Shown here one piece after another: positions 52,706 through 61,940 of a stretch of 64,000 nt of DNA. Under the pieces are notes generated by a model. That model made no database searches, had not been told where the DNA came from, and worked only from the letters and a program-made list of their open reading frames with translations. The translations under genes were made by a program, and so were the position numbers. This stretch comes from Pseudooceanicola nanhaiensis DSM 18065 (GTDB lineage: Bacteria; Pseudomonadota; Alphaproteobacteria; Rhodobacterales; Rhodobacteraceae), in assembly GCF_000688295.1 (NCBI RefSeq), contig NZ_JHZF01000011.1, positions 434,001 through 498,000 on the forward strand, given 5' to 3'. Each line of letters starts with the position of its first letter. Positions within the stretch are counted from its first letter, which is position 1.

Positions 52706-53611
52706 ATGACTGACGCGCCGGTGAACCGGCCCGTCGCCGGTATCCTCTGGATGGTGGCGTCCGGGCTTCTCTTTGTCTTCGTGAATGCCGGGGTGAAGTA
52801 TCTCGGCCCCCGCGTGCCCGCACCCGAGGCCGCCTTCCTGCGCTATGCCCTCGGCATCGTGCTGCTTCTGCCCACCATCCGCCCGATCATCCGGGCCCGG
52901 CTGACGCGCCGGCAATGGGGCATGATCTCGGCCCGGGGCGTCCTGCATGCGCTCGGCGTGGGGACATGGTTCTACGCGATGGCGCAGATCCCGATCGCGG
53001 ACGTGACCGCGATCAACTACCTCTCGCCGATCTTCGTGGCGATCGGTGCCGCGGTCTTCATGGGCGAGAAGCTCGCCGCCCGCCGGATCGCGGCGATCGC
53101 GATCGGCCTGCTGGGTGCCCTCGTCATCCTGCGCCCCGGCGCGCGCGAGATCGAGGCGGGGCACATGGCGATGGTCGTCACGGCGCTGTTCTTCGCCGTC
53201 TCCTACATGATCGCCAAGCGGCTGTCGGACGAGCTGCCGCCGATGGTGGTGGTGTCGCTGCTGTCGATCAGCGTGGCCGTGGCGCTGGCCCCGGTGGCCA
53301 TCTCGGTCTGGGTGCCGCCGGACCTCGAGACGCTGATCATCCTCTTCGGGGTCGCGGTGGTGGCGACGACGGGGCATTACTGCATGACCCTGGGGCTGAG
53401 GGCCGCGCCGATCACGCTCACGCAGCCCGTCACCTTCCTGCAACTGGTCTGGGCGGTCTCGCTGGGCTATTTCGCCTTTGACGAGGCGGTGGACCCTTAC
53501 GTGATCCTCGGCGGCGGCATGATCATCGCGGCGGTGAGCTTCATCACCTGGCGCGAGGCCAAGCTGAAGCGCCGGGCGGTGATACCCCCGCCGCAGGCGA
53601 CGAAGGTATAG
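52706..53611 (+). CDS. EamA-family (DMT) transporter
   Basis: 301-residue drug/metabolite transporter with ten hydrophobic helices forming two EamA repeats (about 15-140 and 155-285). Conserved repeat ends are INYLSPIFVAIGAAVFMGEKLAARRIAAIAIGLLGALVILRPG and LTQPVTFLQLVWAVSLGYFAFDEAVDPYVILGGGMII. Substrate unknown; family members export metabolites or import purine/organic-acid compounds. An in-frame ATG at 52691 adds five residues; neither start has a good ribosome site. A hemerythrin gene follows after 4 bases. Confidence 0.88.
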   Translation: MTDAPVNRPVAGILWMVASGLLFVFVNAGVKYLGPRVPAPEAAFLRYALGIVLLLPTIRPIIRARLTRRQWGMISARGVLHALGVGTWFYAMAQIPIADVTAINYLSPIFVAIGAAVFMGEKLAARRIAAIAIGLLGALVILRPGAREIEAGHMAMVVTALFFAVSYMIAKRLSDELPPMVVVSLLSISVAVALAPVAISVWVPPDLETLIILFGVAVVATTGHYCMTLGLRAAPITLTQPVTFLQLVWAVSLGYFAFDEAVDPYVILGGGMIIAAVSFITWREAKLKRRAVIPPPQATKV

Positions 53612-53615
53612 GCAT

Positions 53616-54173
53616 ATGGACCTCGAACTGGAACGGCGCACGGGCCTGCCCGAGCATCTGCGCGTGCTGGCCGACCTCTACCCGCGCGAGACATGGCAGG
53701 GGCATCGGAACTTCTCGGGGCTCACCGCCTTCTGGCTTGAGCGGCACCTGATGTTCCGCGAGCTGATGGCGCGGCTGGTCGAGGGCGCCGAGCGCCACCT
53801 CGACGCGGCCGACCCGCGCTTCGCGGCCGAGATGAGCCGGACGACCGGGTTCTTCCTGAACCAGCTCCACGGCCACCACATGATCGAGGACCAGCATTAC
53901 TTTCCGCAGTTCATCCCGCTGGATGCGCGGCTGGAGCCCGCCTTCGAGCTGCTCGACCGGGACCACCACGCGCTCGACGGGCATATCCACGGGCTGGCGG
54001 AGCGGTCGAACGACGTGCTCAAGCTGATGGCGGCGGGCGAGGACGAGAAGAAGGCGGTGGACCTTCTGGCGGCCACGCAGCGGGATTTCCGGAGCTTCCT
54101 GCACCGCCACCTCGAGGACGAGGAGGAAATCATCGTGCCCGTGGTGCTGGAATACGGCGCCGACATGGAGTGA
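53616..54173 (+). CDS. Hemerythrin-domain protein
   Basis: 185-residue four-helix hemerythrin-like protein. Iron-ligand candidates appear in the usual order: H in WQGHRNFS, HGHHMIEDQHYFPQF, DRDHHALDGHIHGL and the final LHRHLEDEEEIIVPVV. It is a cytoplasmic non-haem diiron protein that may sense or bind oxygen, NO or peroxide. Its start lies 4 bases after the DMT transporter stop, so the two are co-transcribed; the functional link is unclear. Confidence 0.88.
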   Translation: MDLELERRTGLPEHLRVLADLYPRETWQGHRNFSGLTAFWLERHLMFRELMARLVEGAERHLDAADPRFAAEMSRTTGFFLNQLHGHHMIEDQHYFPQFIPLDARLEPAFELLDRDHHALDGHIHGLAERSNDVLKLMAAGEDEKKAVDLLAATQRDFRSFLHRHLEDEEEIIVPVVLEYGADME

Positions 54174-54263
54174 CCCGGGGCGCGCGCGGCGGTACGTGGG
54201 GTCAACCGGGGTTGATCCCCAGGGCGCGCGGTGCAGGATAGGGCGCGACGCAACGGAGCCCCC

Positions 54264-56276
54264 ATGAAGATCATCACCGAATTCCCGCGCGCGGTCGAGG
54301 AGACCCCCGATCTCCGCATCGCGCTCTCCGACGGCTGCACCCTGTCCGCAAGGGTCTGGATGCCCGAGGACGCGGGCGAGGACCCGGTGCCCGCGATCCT
54401 GGAATTCCTGCCCTACCGCAAGCGCGACGGGACCGCCGTCCGGGACGCGCTGACCCATCCCTATTTCGCCGGCCACGGCTATGCCTGCCTGCGCGTCGAC
54501 ATGCGCGGCAACGGCGACAGCGACGGGCTGATGGAGGACGAATATTCCGCGCAGGAGCTTTCCGACGCCTGCGAGGTCATCGCCTGGGCCGCGGCGCAGG
54601 GCTGGTGCAACGGGCGCGTCGGGATGATGGGGATCAGCTGGGGCGGGTTCAACGGATTGCAGGTCGCGGCGCTGGCTCCGCCCGCGCTGAAGGCGGTGGT
54701 GACGCTCTGCTCGACGGTGGACCGCTACGCCGACGACATCCACTACAAGGGCGGGTGCCTTCTGAACGAGAACCTCGGCTGGGGCGCGACGATGTGGGCC
54801 TATTCCTCGCGCCCGCCCGATCCGGCGCTGAGGAACGACTGGCGGGAGCTCTGGCACGCGCGGCTCGAGGCCGAGCCGTTCCTGCCCGAGACCTGGCTGC
54901 GCCACCAGAGCCGCGACGATTTCTGGAAGCACGGGTCGGTCTGCGAGGATTACGCGGCGCTGAAGGCCAAGGTGATGGCCGTCGGGGGGTGGGGCGATAG
55001 CTACAAGAACGCCGTGCCGCAGATCGTGGAAAACCTGCCGGGCGCGCGGGGGATCGTGGGCCCCTGGGTCCACAAGTATCCGCATTTCGCCGTCCCCGAG
55101 CCGCGGATCGGCTTCCTGCAGGAGGCGCTGCGGTGGTGGGACCGCTGGCTGAAGGACGTCGACACCGGCGTCGAGGACGATCCCGCCTACGCGATGTACC
55201 TGATGGACGGCGTGCGGCCCGCAAGCTGGTATGCCGAGCGTCCCGGCCGCTGGATCGCCGAAGCGCGCTGGCCTTCGCCGCGGATTTCCGAGGTCGAGAT
55301 GCCGCTCGGGGCGGGGACCTTGCACGCGCCCGAGACCGGCGCCGTCGTGCGGCCCGATTTCGAGGTTCCGCTCGCCTCGCCGCAGCATTGCGGCGCCGAG
55401 GGCGGCGAGTTCTGCGCGATCTGGCTGGGCCCCGAGATGCCGGGCGACCAGCGGACGGACGACGCCTTCTCGGCCTGTTTCGACACCGCGCCGATGGCGG
55501 CGACCGATATCGTGGGCGCGCCGGTCCTGAAGCTCCGGATCGCCAGCGACCGGCCGCAGGCACAGCTTGCGGTCCGGTTGAACCATGTCCACCCGGACGG
55601 CGCCTCCACCCGGATCACCTGGGGCGTGCTGAACCTGTCCCGCCGCAACTCGATGGCCGCGCCCGAGCCGCTGGTTCCCGGCGATCCGGTGGAGGTCGAG
55701 GTTCCGCTCGACCATATCGCCTATCGCCTGCCCGAGGGGCACCGGCTGCGGGTCGCGGTGTCGACCGCCTACTGGCCGATGATCTGGCCCGCGCCCGAGG
55801 CCGTGTCGGTCACCATCACCGGCGGCGCGCTCTCGCTCCCGGTGCGGGCGGCGACGGGGCAGGGGGACGAGGTCACCTTCCCCGGTCCCGAAAGCGCCAA
55901 GCCGCTCGAGCAGCGCGAGATCCGCCCCGCGGCCCATGTGCGCCGGACCGAAACCGACCGCCGGACGGGCACCGTGACGCTGGTGATCGAGGACGATTTC
56001 GGCGAGGCCGAGAACCTCGACCACGGGCTGATCTCGGGCGGGGTGGCGCGCGAACGCTGGTCGATCCATCCCGACGATCCGCTGTCCGCGCGGGGCGAAA
56101 CGCACTGGACCGAGGTGGTCGAACGCGACGGCCTGCGGCTCAGGACCGAGACCTTTGCCGAGATGTCGTGCGACGTTGCCACATTCTTCCTGCGTGGTAG
56201 GCTGGAAGCATGGGAAGGAGACAGGCTGGTCTACGAACGCGAGTTCGACGAGGCCGTGCCACGCGATTTCATGTGA
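54264..56276 (+). CDS. CocE/NonD-family (S15) hydrolase
   Basis: 670-residue serine hydrolase. The N-terminal alpha/beta domain has nucleophile motif GISWGGFNG (about residues 124-132), AVGGWGDSY and a catalytic histidine in WVHKYPHF. The C-terminal jelly-roll domain (SDRPQAQLAVRLNHVHPDGASTRITWGVLNLS...) is the X-Pro dipeptidyl-peptidase C-terminal type. Enzymes of this family cleave esters or Xaa-Pro peptides. No signal peptide is visible, so it is cytoplasmic. It lies just upstream of a peptide-type ABC importer, which suggests hydrolysis of an imported compound. Confidence 0.9.
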   Translation: MKIITEFPRAVEETPDLRIALSDGCTLSARVWMPEDAGEDPVPAILEFLPYRKRDGTAVRDALTHPYFAGHGYACLRVDMRGNGDSDGLMEDEYSAQELSDACEVIAWAAAQGWCNGRVGMMGISWGGFNGLQVAALAPPALKAVVTLCSTVDRYADDIHYKGGCLLNENLGWGATMWAYSSRPPDPALRNDWRELWHARLEAEPFLPETWLRHQSRDDFWKHGSVCEDYAALKAKVMAVGGWGDSYKNAVPQIVENLPGARGIVGPWVHKYPHFAVPEPRIGFLQEALRWWDRWLKDVDTGVEDDPAYAMYLMDGVRPASWYAERPGRWIAEARWPSPRISEVEMPLGAGTLHAPETGAVVRPDFEVPLASPQHCGAEGGEFCAIWLGPEMPGDQRTDDAFSACFDTAPMAATDIVGAPVLKLRIASDRPQAQLAVRLNHVHPDGASTRITWGVLNLSRRNSMAAPEPLVPGDPVEVEVPLDHIAYRLPEGHRLRVAVSTAYWPMIWPAPEAVSVTITGGALSLPVRAATGQGDEVTFPGPESAKPLEQREIRPAAHVRRTETDRRTGTVTLVIEDDFGEAENLDHGLISGGVARERWSIHPDDPLSARGETHWTEVVERDGLRLRTETFAEMSCDVATFFLRGRLEAWEGDRLVYEREFDEAVPRDFM

Positions 56277-56426
56277 GGCGAGCGCCGGACGTGTCCGGCA
56301 GCTTTCGGTTGCGCCGCCCCGCGCGGTACCCTGATACCCCGCACGGGATGTGGCGGTCTCTGGGCAAAAGCCCTGAAAACGGGCAAAAAATCTTCAAAGG
56401 GCTTGCCATAAGGGGGCCCCTCCGGG

Positions 56427-56443
56427 TTAATTGACCCATCAAT
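56427..56443. promoter_or_regulatory. AT-rich dyad in the promoter region of the ABC importer operon
   Basis: TTAATTGACCCATCAAT contains ATTGA-CCCA-TCAAT, a 14-bp inverted repeat, with a further TCAAT directly after. TTGCCA at 56403-56408 and TTAATT at 56427-56432 are 18 bases apart and could be -35/-10 elements overlapping the dyad, as expected for a repressor site. The gap is otherwise without features. Confidence 0.4.
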
Positions 56444-56488
56444 CAATAAAAGACCGGGCGCGCCCCGGGTCAACGGGAGAAGACCGAG

Positions 56489-58075
56489 ATGAGTGACGAA
56501 CTTCGTTATTACCTGAATCGTACCGTGCTGGGCCGCATGCCGCGGCGGGCCTTCCTCGGCCGGGCGATGGCCCTCGGCCTCACCGCGGCGGGCGCAAACA
56601 CCATGCTGGCCTCGGGCCTGCGCGCGCAGGAGCCCGTGAAGGGCGGCACGATGAAGCTCGGGATGCAGGGCGGCGGCTCGACCGACAGCCTCGATCCGGG
56701 CCTCGCGTCGAACCAGGTCACCTTCCAGATCTGCAAGCTGATCGGCGACCCGCTGGTCGAGCTCGATCCGAACGGCGGCCCGGTCATCCCGCGCCTTGCC
56801 GAAGAGGTGACGAGCGACGACACCGCGACCGTCTGGACCTTCAGGATCCGCAAGGGCGTGAAGTTCCATAACGGCGCCACCATGACGCCGGCCGACGTGG
56901 TCGCCACGGTCGAGCGCCATTCGGACGAGGAATCGAAGTCCGGCGCGCTCGGGGTGGTGAAGGGCATCAAGGAGATGAAGGTCGACGGCGACAATGTCGT
57001 GATGACCCTGGAGGCGCCGAACGCCGACTTCCCCTACCTGATGGCCGATTATCACCTCGTGGTGCAGCCTAACGGCGGCAAGGACGATCCGACCAGCGGC
57101 ATCGGCACGGGCGCCTACAAGATCGTCGTGAACGAGCCCGGCGTGCGCCATGTCTTCGAGAAGTTCGACGAATATTTCGACGAGTCGATGGGCCACGTGG
57201 ACACGGTCGAGATCACCGTCATCAACGACAACACCGCGCGGACCTCGGCGCTGCAGTCGGGGCAGGTGCATTACATCAACCGGATCGACCCGAAGGTCGC
57301 GGGCCTGCTGGACCGGGCGCCCACCGTCACCGTCACCCAGGCCTCGGGCAAGGGGCATTACGTGTTCATCATGCATTGCGACACGGCGCCCTTCGACAAC
57401 AACGACCTGCGGCTGGCGCTGAAATACGCGATCAACCGCGAGGAGATGGTCGAGAAGATCCTCCGCGGCTACGGCTCGGTCGGCAACGACTTCCCGATCA
57501 ACGCGGCCTATCCGCTCTTCCCCGAAGGGATCGAGCAGCGGACCTACGACCCCGACAAGGCGAAATTCCACTACGAGAAGTCCGGCCATTCCGGCCCGAT
57601 CACGCTGCGGACCTCGGACGTCGCCTTCTCGGGCGCGCTCGACGCCACCGCGCTCTTCCAGCAATCGGCGGCCGCGGCCGGCATCGAGCTGGAGATCAAG
57701 CGCGAGCCGGGTGACGGCTACTGGACGGACGTCTGGAACGTGCAGCCCTTCTGCGCCTCCTACTGGGGCGGCCGCCCGGTGCAGGACCAGATGTATTCCA
57801 CCGCCTACATGTCGACGGCGGACTGGAACGACACCCGGTTCAAGGACCCGGCCTTCGACAAGCTGCTGCAGGAAGCCAAGGGCGAGCTGGACGAGGCCAA
57901 GCGGAAGGAGATGTACCGCGAGATGGCGATGATGGTCCGCGACGAGGGCGGGTTGATCTGCCCGATGTTCAACGACTTCGTCTCGGCCCATTCGGAAAAC
58001 CTCCAGGGCTGGATCGACGATCCGAACCAGGACAACATGAACGGGTACGTGGCGCACAAGTGCTGGATCTCCTGA
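56489..58075 (+). CDS. Tat-exported ABC transporter substrate-binding protein, family 5
   Basis: 528-residue periplasmic binding protein of the peptide/nickel (SBP_bac_5) class. It has a twin-arginine signal, PRRAFLGRAMALGLTAAGA, with R19-R20 and a typical processing region ending LRAQ at about 47. The mature protein has the family motif VTSDDTATVWTFRIRKGVKFHNGATMTPADVV. The C-terminal KRKEMYREMAMMVRDEGGLICPMFND closes it. It is the first gene of a four-gene importer operon. Use of the Tat route suggests folding before export. Peptide or opine-like substrates are typical; the specific ligand is unknown. Confidence 0.92.
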   Translation: MSDELRYYLNRTVLGRMPRRAFLGRAMALGLTAAGANTMLASGLRAQEPVKGGTMKLGMQGGGSTDSLDPGLASNQVTFQICKLIGDPLVELDPNGGPVIPRLAEEVTSDDTATVWTFRIRKGVKFHNGATMTPADVVATVERHSDEESKSGALGVVKGIKEMKVDGDNVVMTLEAPNADFPYLMADYHLVVQPNGGKDDPTSGIGTGAYKIVVNEPGVRHVFEKFDEYFDESMGHVDTVEITVINDNTARTSALQSGQVHYINRIDPKVAGLLDRAPTVTVTQASGKGHYVFIMHCDTAPFDNNDLRLALKYAINREEMVEKILRGYGSVGNDFPINAAYPLFPEGIEQRTYDPDKAKFHYEKSGHSGPITLRTSDVAFSGALDATALFQQSAAAAGIELEIKREPGDGYWTDVWNVQPFCASYWGGRPVQDQMYSTAYMSTADWNDTRFKDPAFDKLLQEAKGELDEAKRKEMYREMAMMVRDEGGLICPMFNDFVSAHSENLQGWIDDPNQDNMNGYVAHKCWIS

Positions 58076-58085
58076 GGGCGATCCG

Positions 58086-59042
58086 GTGCACCCAATCGTG
58101 AAATTCGTGGCCCAGCGTATCCTGCTGGGCCTCGTTCTCCTCTTCGCGGCGTCGATCATGATCTTCGCCGGCACCCAGATTCTCCCGGGTGATGTGGCAC
58201 AGTCCATCCTTGGCCAGAGCGCGACCGAACAGGCGCTCGCCAACCTCCGGGCAGAGCTCGGCCTGAACGATCCTCTCGTCACACGCTACCTCGACTGGCT
58301 GACCGCGGCGCTGCAGGGCGACCTCGGCACGGCCCTGACCAATGGTCAGGACATCGCCACGTCGATGGGCCAGCGGCTCGGCAACACGCTCTTCCTCGCG
58401 GGCTGGGCGGCGCTGATCTCGATCCCGCTGGCGATCACGCTGGGGCTGATCGCGGTGCGCTATGCCGGCAAGTGGCCGGACAAGCTGATCTCGGCGGTGA
58501 CGCTCACGACCGTCTCGATCCCCGAATTCCTCCTGGGCTACATCGTGATGTTCTACTTCGCGGTGCAGTGGCGGCTCTTCCCGAGCGTTTCGACCGTCTA
58601 TGACGGCATGCCGCTGCTCGACAAGCTGAACGCCATCGCGCTGCCGGTCATGGTCCTTGTCATGGTGGTCCTCGGACACATGATGCGGATGACCCGCGCG
58701 GCGATCCTGAACGTGATGCAATCGGCCTATATCGAGACGGCCGAGCTGAAGGGCCTGCGTCCCTTCACCATCATCCGCAAGCACGCCTTCCCGAACGCCA
58801 TCGCGCCGATCGTCAACGTGGTCATGCTGAACATGGCCTACCTCGTCGTCGGTGTCGTCGTGGTCGAGGTGGTCTTCGTCTATCCCGGGATGGGCCAATA
58901 CCTCGTCGACCATGTCGCCAAGCGGGACGTGCCGGTGGTGCAGGCCTGCGGGCTGGTCTTCGCGGCGGTCTACATCGGGCTCAACATGCTGGCGGACGTG
59001 ATCGCGATCCTGGCCAACCCGCGGCTGAGGCATCCGAAATGA
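58086..59042 (+). CDS. ABC transporter permease, DppB type
   Basis: 318-residue inner-membrane subunit with six helices. The GTG start at 58086 is in frame with VKFVAQRILLGLVLLFAASIMIFAGTQILPGDVA, the usual DppB N-terminus. The EAA coupling loop is ETAELKGLRPFTIIRKHAFPNAIAPIVNV. It overlaps the next permease by ATGA and pairs with it as a heterodimer. Confidence 0.94.
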   Translation: MHPIVKFVAQRILLGLVLLFAASIMIFAGTQILPGDVAQSILGQSATEQALANLRAELGLNDPLVTRYLDWLTAALQGDLGTALTNGQDIATSMGQRLGNTLFLAGWAALISIPLAITLGLIAVRYAGKWPDKLISAVTLTTVSIPEFLLGYIVMFYFAVQWRLFPSVSTVYDGMPLLDKLNAIALPVMVLVMVVLGHMMRMTRAAILNVMQSAYIETAELKGLRPFTIIRKHAFPNAIAPIVNVVMLNMAYLVVGVVVVEVVFVYPGMGQYLVDHVAKRDVPVVQACGLVFAAVYIGLNMLADVIAILANPRLRHPK

Positions 59043-59851
59043 GAATACCTCCCTCTGCCGCCATCGGCCTCATCATCACCGTCACCTACTTCCTCGGCGC
59101 GATCTTCGCGGACTGGCTCGCCCCCTACAGCTATTTCGAGGTGGTGGGCGAGGTCTGGGAGCCGTCCTCCTCGGAATTCCTGCTCGGCACCGATTCCATC
59201 GGCCGGGACCTCTTGTCGCGCATGATCTACGGCGGGCGGATCACCATCTTCGTGGCCACCGCCGCGACAATCCTCGCCTTCGTCACCGGCGCGCTGCTCG
59301 GCTTCACCGCCGCCGTGGCCGGCGGCTGGGTCGACCAGATGCTGAGCCGGCTCGTCGATCTCATCATGTCGATCCCGGCGCTGATCTTCGCGCTTGTCGT
59401 GCTCTCGGTCATGCCGGTCACCATGCCGGTGCTGATCCTCGTCATGGGGCTGATCGAATCCACGCGGGTCTTCCGCCTCTCGCGGGCCGTCGCCTCGGAC
59501 ATCGTGGTGATGGATTACGTGGAGGCGGCGCGGCTGCGCGGTGAAGGCGCGGCCTACGTGATCTTCAAGGAGATCCTGCCCAACTCGCTCAGCCCGCTCG
59601 TCGCCGAGGCCGGGCTGCGCTTCATCTTCATGGTGCTCTTCATCTCGACACTCTCCTTCCTCGGCCTCGGCGTGCAGCCGCCGCTCGCGGATTGGGGCGG
59701 CATCGTGAAGGAGAACAAGGAGGGCATCGTCTACGGCATCCCTGCCGCGCTCTACCCGGCGGTGGCCATCGCCACCCTCGCGATCTCGGTCAACCTCGTG
59801 GCGGACTGGATCCTGAACCGGACGAGCAGCCTGAAAGGAGGTCGCGGATGA
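59039..59851 (+). CDS. ABC transporter permease, DppC type
   Basis: 270-residue inner-membrane subunit. It shows LGTDSIGRDLLSRMIYGGRITIFVA, the DppC-specific segment, and the EAA loop YVEAARLRGEGAAYVIFKEILPNSLSPLVAEAGL. The N-terminal cytoplasmic part is shorter than in many DppC proteins. ATGA overlaps on both sides couple it to the DppB-type permease and to the ATPase gene. Confidence 0.94.
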   Translation: MRIPPSAAIGLIITVTYFLGAIFADWLAPYSYFEVVGEVWEPSSSEFLLGTDSIGRDLLSRMIYGGRITIFVATAATILAFVTGALLGFTAAVAGGWVDQMLSRLVDLIMSIPALIFALVVLSVMPVTMPVLILVMGLIESTRVFRLSRAVASDIVVMDYVEAARLRGEGAAYVIFKEILPNSLSPLVAEAGLRFIFMVLFISTLSFLGLGVQPPLADWGGIVKENKEGIVYGIPAALYPAVAIATLAISVNLVADWILNRTSSLKGGRG

Positions 59852-61527
59852 GCGACGAGGACGAGCTGGTTCCGGTGGACCATGTCCCCGAGGGCGCGGA
59901 GCTTCTGAAGATCCGGAACCTGAAGATCGAGGCGACCGCCTATCCGCCCGGAGAGCCGCCGCAGGACATCGTGATCGTCGACGGCATCTCGCTGACGCTG
60001 CCCAAGGGGCGCGTCATGGGGCTGATCGGGGAATCCGGCGCGGGCAAGTCGACCATCGGGCTCTCGGCCATGTCCTACGGGCGGGGCGGGGTGCGGCTGA
60101 CGCAGGGCGAGGTTCTGCTGAACGGCGCCGAGATCCGGGAGGCGAAACCCGGGGCGCTGCGTCGCCTGCGCGGCAAGATCGTGACCTATGTGGCGCAATC
60201 CGCCGCCGCCAGCTTCAACCCGGCGCGCAAGCTGATGGACCAGGTGACCGAGACCACCGTCAGCGCGCGCGGCGTCGCCCGCGCGGAGGCCGAGCGGCGG
60301 GCGGTCGCGCTCTTCACCAAGCTGGGCCTGCCGGACCCCGAGACCATCGGCAACCGCTACCCGCACCAGGTTTCGGGCGGGCAGCTTCAGCGGGTGATGA
60401 CCGCGATGGCGCTCTGCCCCGAGCCCGAACTCGTGATCTTCGACGAGCCCACCACGGCGCTCGACGTGACCACGCAGATCGACGTGCTGGCGGCGATCAA
60501 GGACGCGATCCGGGACACCGGGGTGGCGGCGCTCTACATCACCCACGACCTTGCCGTCGTGGCGCAGGTGGCCGACGACATCATGGTGCTGAAGGCCGGC
60601 AAGACGGTCGAGGTCGGCACCACCGACCAGATCATCAACAACCCCACCGAGCAATACACCCGCGACCTGGTCAGCGTCCGCTCCATCGACCACGAGGAGA
60701 AGGCGCCGACCGCCGATCCGGTGCTGAGGGTCGAACATGTCACCGCGCGCTATTCGGGGCTGAAGCGCGACGTGCTCTCGAACGTCTCGGTCGCGCTGCA
60801 TCCGGGCCAGACGCTGGCCGTCGTGGGCGAGAGCGGGTCGGGCAAGTCGACGCTCGCGCGTGTCATCACCGGGCTCCTGCCGCCCTCCAAGGGCCGCGTG
60901 ACCTTCGCCGGTCGCACGCTCTCGAACGAGCTGGCGGGGCGCTCGCGCGACGACCTGCGCGAGCTGCAGATGATCTACCAGATGGCCGACGTGGCGATGA
61001 ACCCGCGCCAGACGGTGCGCAGGATCATCGGGCGGCCGCTCGAGTTCTACTTCGGCCTGCGGGGCCGGGAACGCGATGCCCGTGTGGACGCGCTTCTCGA
61101 CGAGATCGAGCTGGGCCAGGGCTTTGCCGACCGTTACCCGGCCGAGCTTTCGGGCGGCCAGAAACAGCGCGTCTGCATCGCGCGGGCGCTGGCGGCGGAC
61201 CCCAAGGTCATCATCTGCGACGAGGTGACGAGCGCGCTCGACCCGCTGGTGGCGGACGGGATCCTCAAGCTCCTGCTGAAGCTCCAGAAGGAGGAGGACG
61301 TGGCCTTCCTCTTCATCACCCATGACCTCGCGACGGTGAAGGCGATCGCGGATTCAATCGCCGTGATGTACCAGGGCAAGGTGGTCCGCTACGGGCCGAA
61401 GAGCGAGGTCCTTTCGCCGCCCTTCGACGATTACACCGACCTGCTGCTCTCCTCGGTGCCCGAGATGCGCCTCGGCTGGCTGGAAGAGGTGATCGAGCAC
61501 CGGCGGATGGAAAGCGCCGGACACTGA
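59848..61527 (+). CDS. Fused two-domain ABC ATPase (DppD-DppF type)
   Basis: 559-residue ATPase with two nucleotide-binding domains in one chain. The first has Walker A GESGAGKST at 61-69, signature VSGGQLQR and Walker B LVIFDEPTTALD. The second has Walker A GESGSGKST at about 330, signature LSGGQKQR and Walker B VIICDEVTSALD. Such fusions replace separate DppD and DppF subunits. A strong ribosome site, AAAGGAGG, lies upstream and the start overlaps the permease stop. It powers the importer encoded by the three preceding genes. Confidence 0.95.
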   Translation: MSDEDELVPVDHVPEGAELLKIRNLKIEATAYPPGEPPQDIVIVDGISLTLPKGRVMGLIGESGAGKSTIGLSAMSYGRGGVRLTQGEVLLNGAEIREAKPGALRRLRGKIVTYVAQSAAASFNPARKLMDQVTETTVSARGVARAEAERRAVALFTKLGLPDPETIGNRYPHQVSGGQLQRVMTAMALCPEPELVIFDEPTTALDVTTQIDVLAAIKDAIRDTGVAALYITHDLAVVAQVADDIMVLKAGKTVEVGTTDQIINNPTEQYTRDLVSVRSIDHEEKAPTADPVLRVEHVTARYSGLKRDVLSNVSVALHPGQTLAVVGESGSGKSTLARVITGLLPPSKGRVTFAGRTLSNELAGRSRDDLRELQMIYQMADVAMNPRQTVRRIIGRPLEFYFGLRGRERDARVDALLDEIELGQGFADRYPAELSGGQKQRVCIARALAADPKVIICDEVTSALDPLVADGILKLLLKLQKEEDVAFLFITHDLATVKAIADSIAVMYQGKVVRYGPKSEVLSPPFDDYTDLLLSSVPEMRLGWLEEVIEHRRMESAGH

Positions 61528-61567
61528 CCGGCGTCGCACCGGCGTCGCATGAATGTTCCCGAAACGA

Positions 61568-61596
61568 CGAAGCCCGGGGTGCCGCCCCGGGCTTCG
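61568..61596 (+). terminator. Terminator-like hairpin after the ABC importer operon
   Basis: A perfect 12-bp stem (CGAAGCCCGGGG / CCCCGGGCTTCG, loop TGCCG) 41 bases after the ATPase stop. There is no T-run, but its strength and position point to transcription end or RNA protection for the operon. Confidence 0.65.
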
Positions 61597-61688
61597 CCCC
61601 TTCGGGCGATGCCGGCGGTTGATCCGGATCAAGGTGGCGGTGTGCCGGGCGCCCTAGGGTCGAGCTGACCCTTCTGAGGAGACCGGAG

Positions 61689-61940
61689 ATGACCCACAGA
61701 CCCCACGACCTGCCCGCCGAATTCCCGGACATGGCCGCGAACATCGCGAGGCTGAAGCACGCCGATGCCCATTTCGCCCGTCTTGCGACCGAGTATGACG
61801 AGGTGAACGACATGATCCACCGGGCCGAGACGAACATCGCGCCGGTCGACGATCTGGCGATGATCGGGCTGCGCAAGCAGCGCGGCCACCTGAAGGACGA
61901 GATCTACGCGCTGCTGAAGGCGGCTCAGCCGACCTCGTAG
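61689..61940 (+). CDS. YdcH-family protein (DUF465)
   Basis: 83-residue helical protein: LPAEFPDMAANIARLKHADAHFARLATEYDEVNDMIHRAETNIAPVDDLAMIGLRKQRGHLKDEIYALLKAA, the DUF465 pattern of two antiparallel helices. The function is unknown. GAGGAGACCGGAG precedes the start. Its last 16 bases overlap the end of the convergent ScfR gene. Confidence 0.9.
   Translation: MTHRPHDLPAEFPDMAANIARLKHADAHFARLATEYDEVNDMIHRAETNIAPVDDLAMIGLRKQRGHLKDEIYALLKAAQPTS

Noticed and set aside
53544-56105. 853-codon minus-strand frame opposite the hemerythrin and CocE genes
   Set aside because: Compositional shadow; both opposite genes have intact motifs and proper starts.
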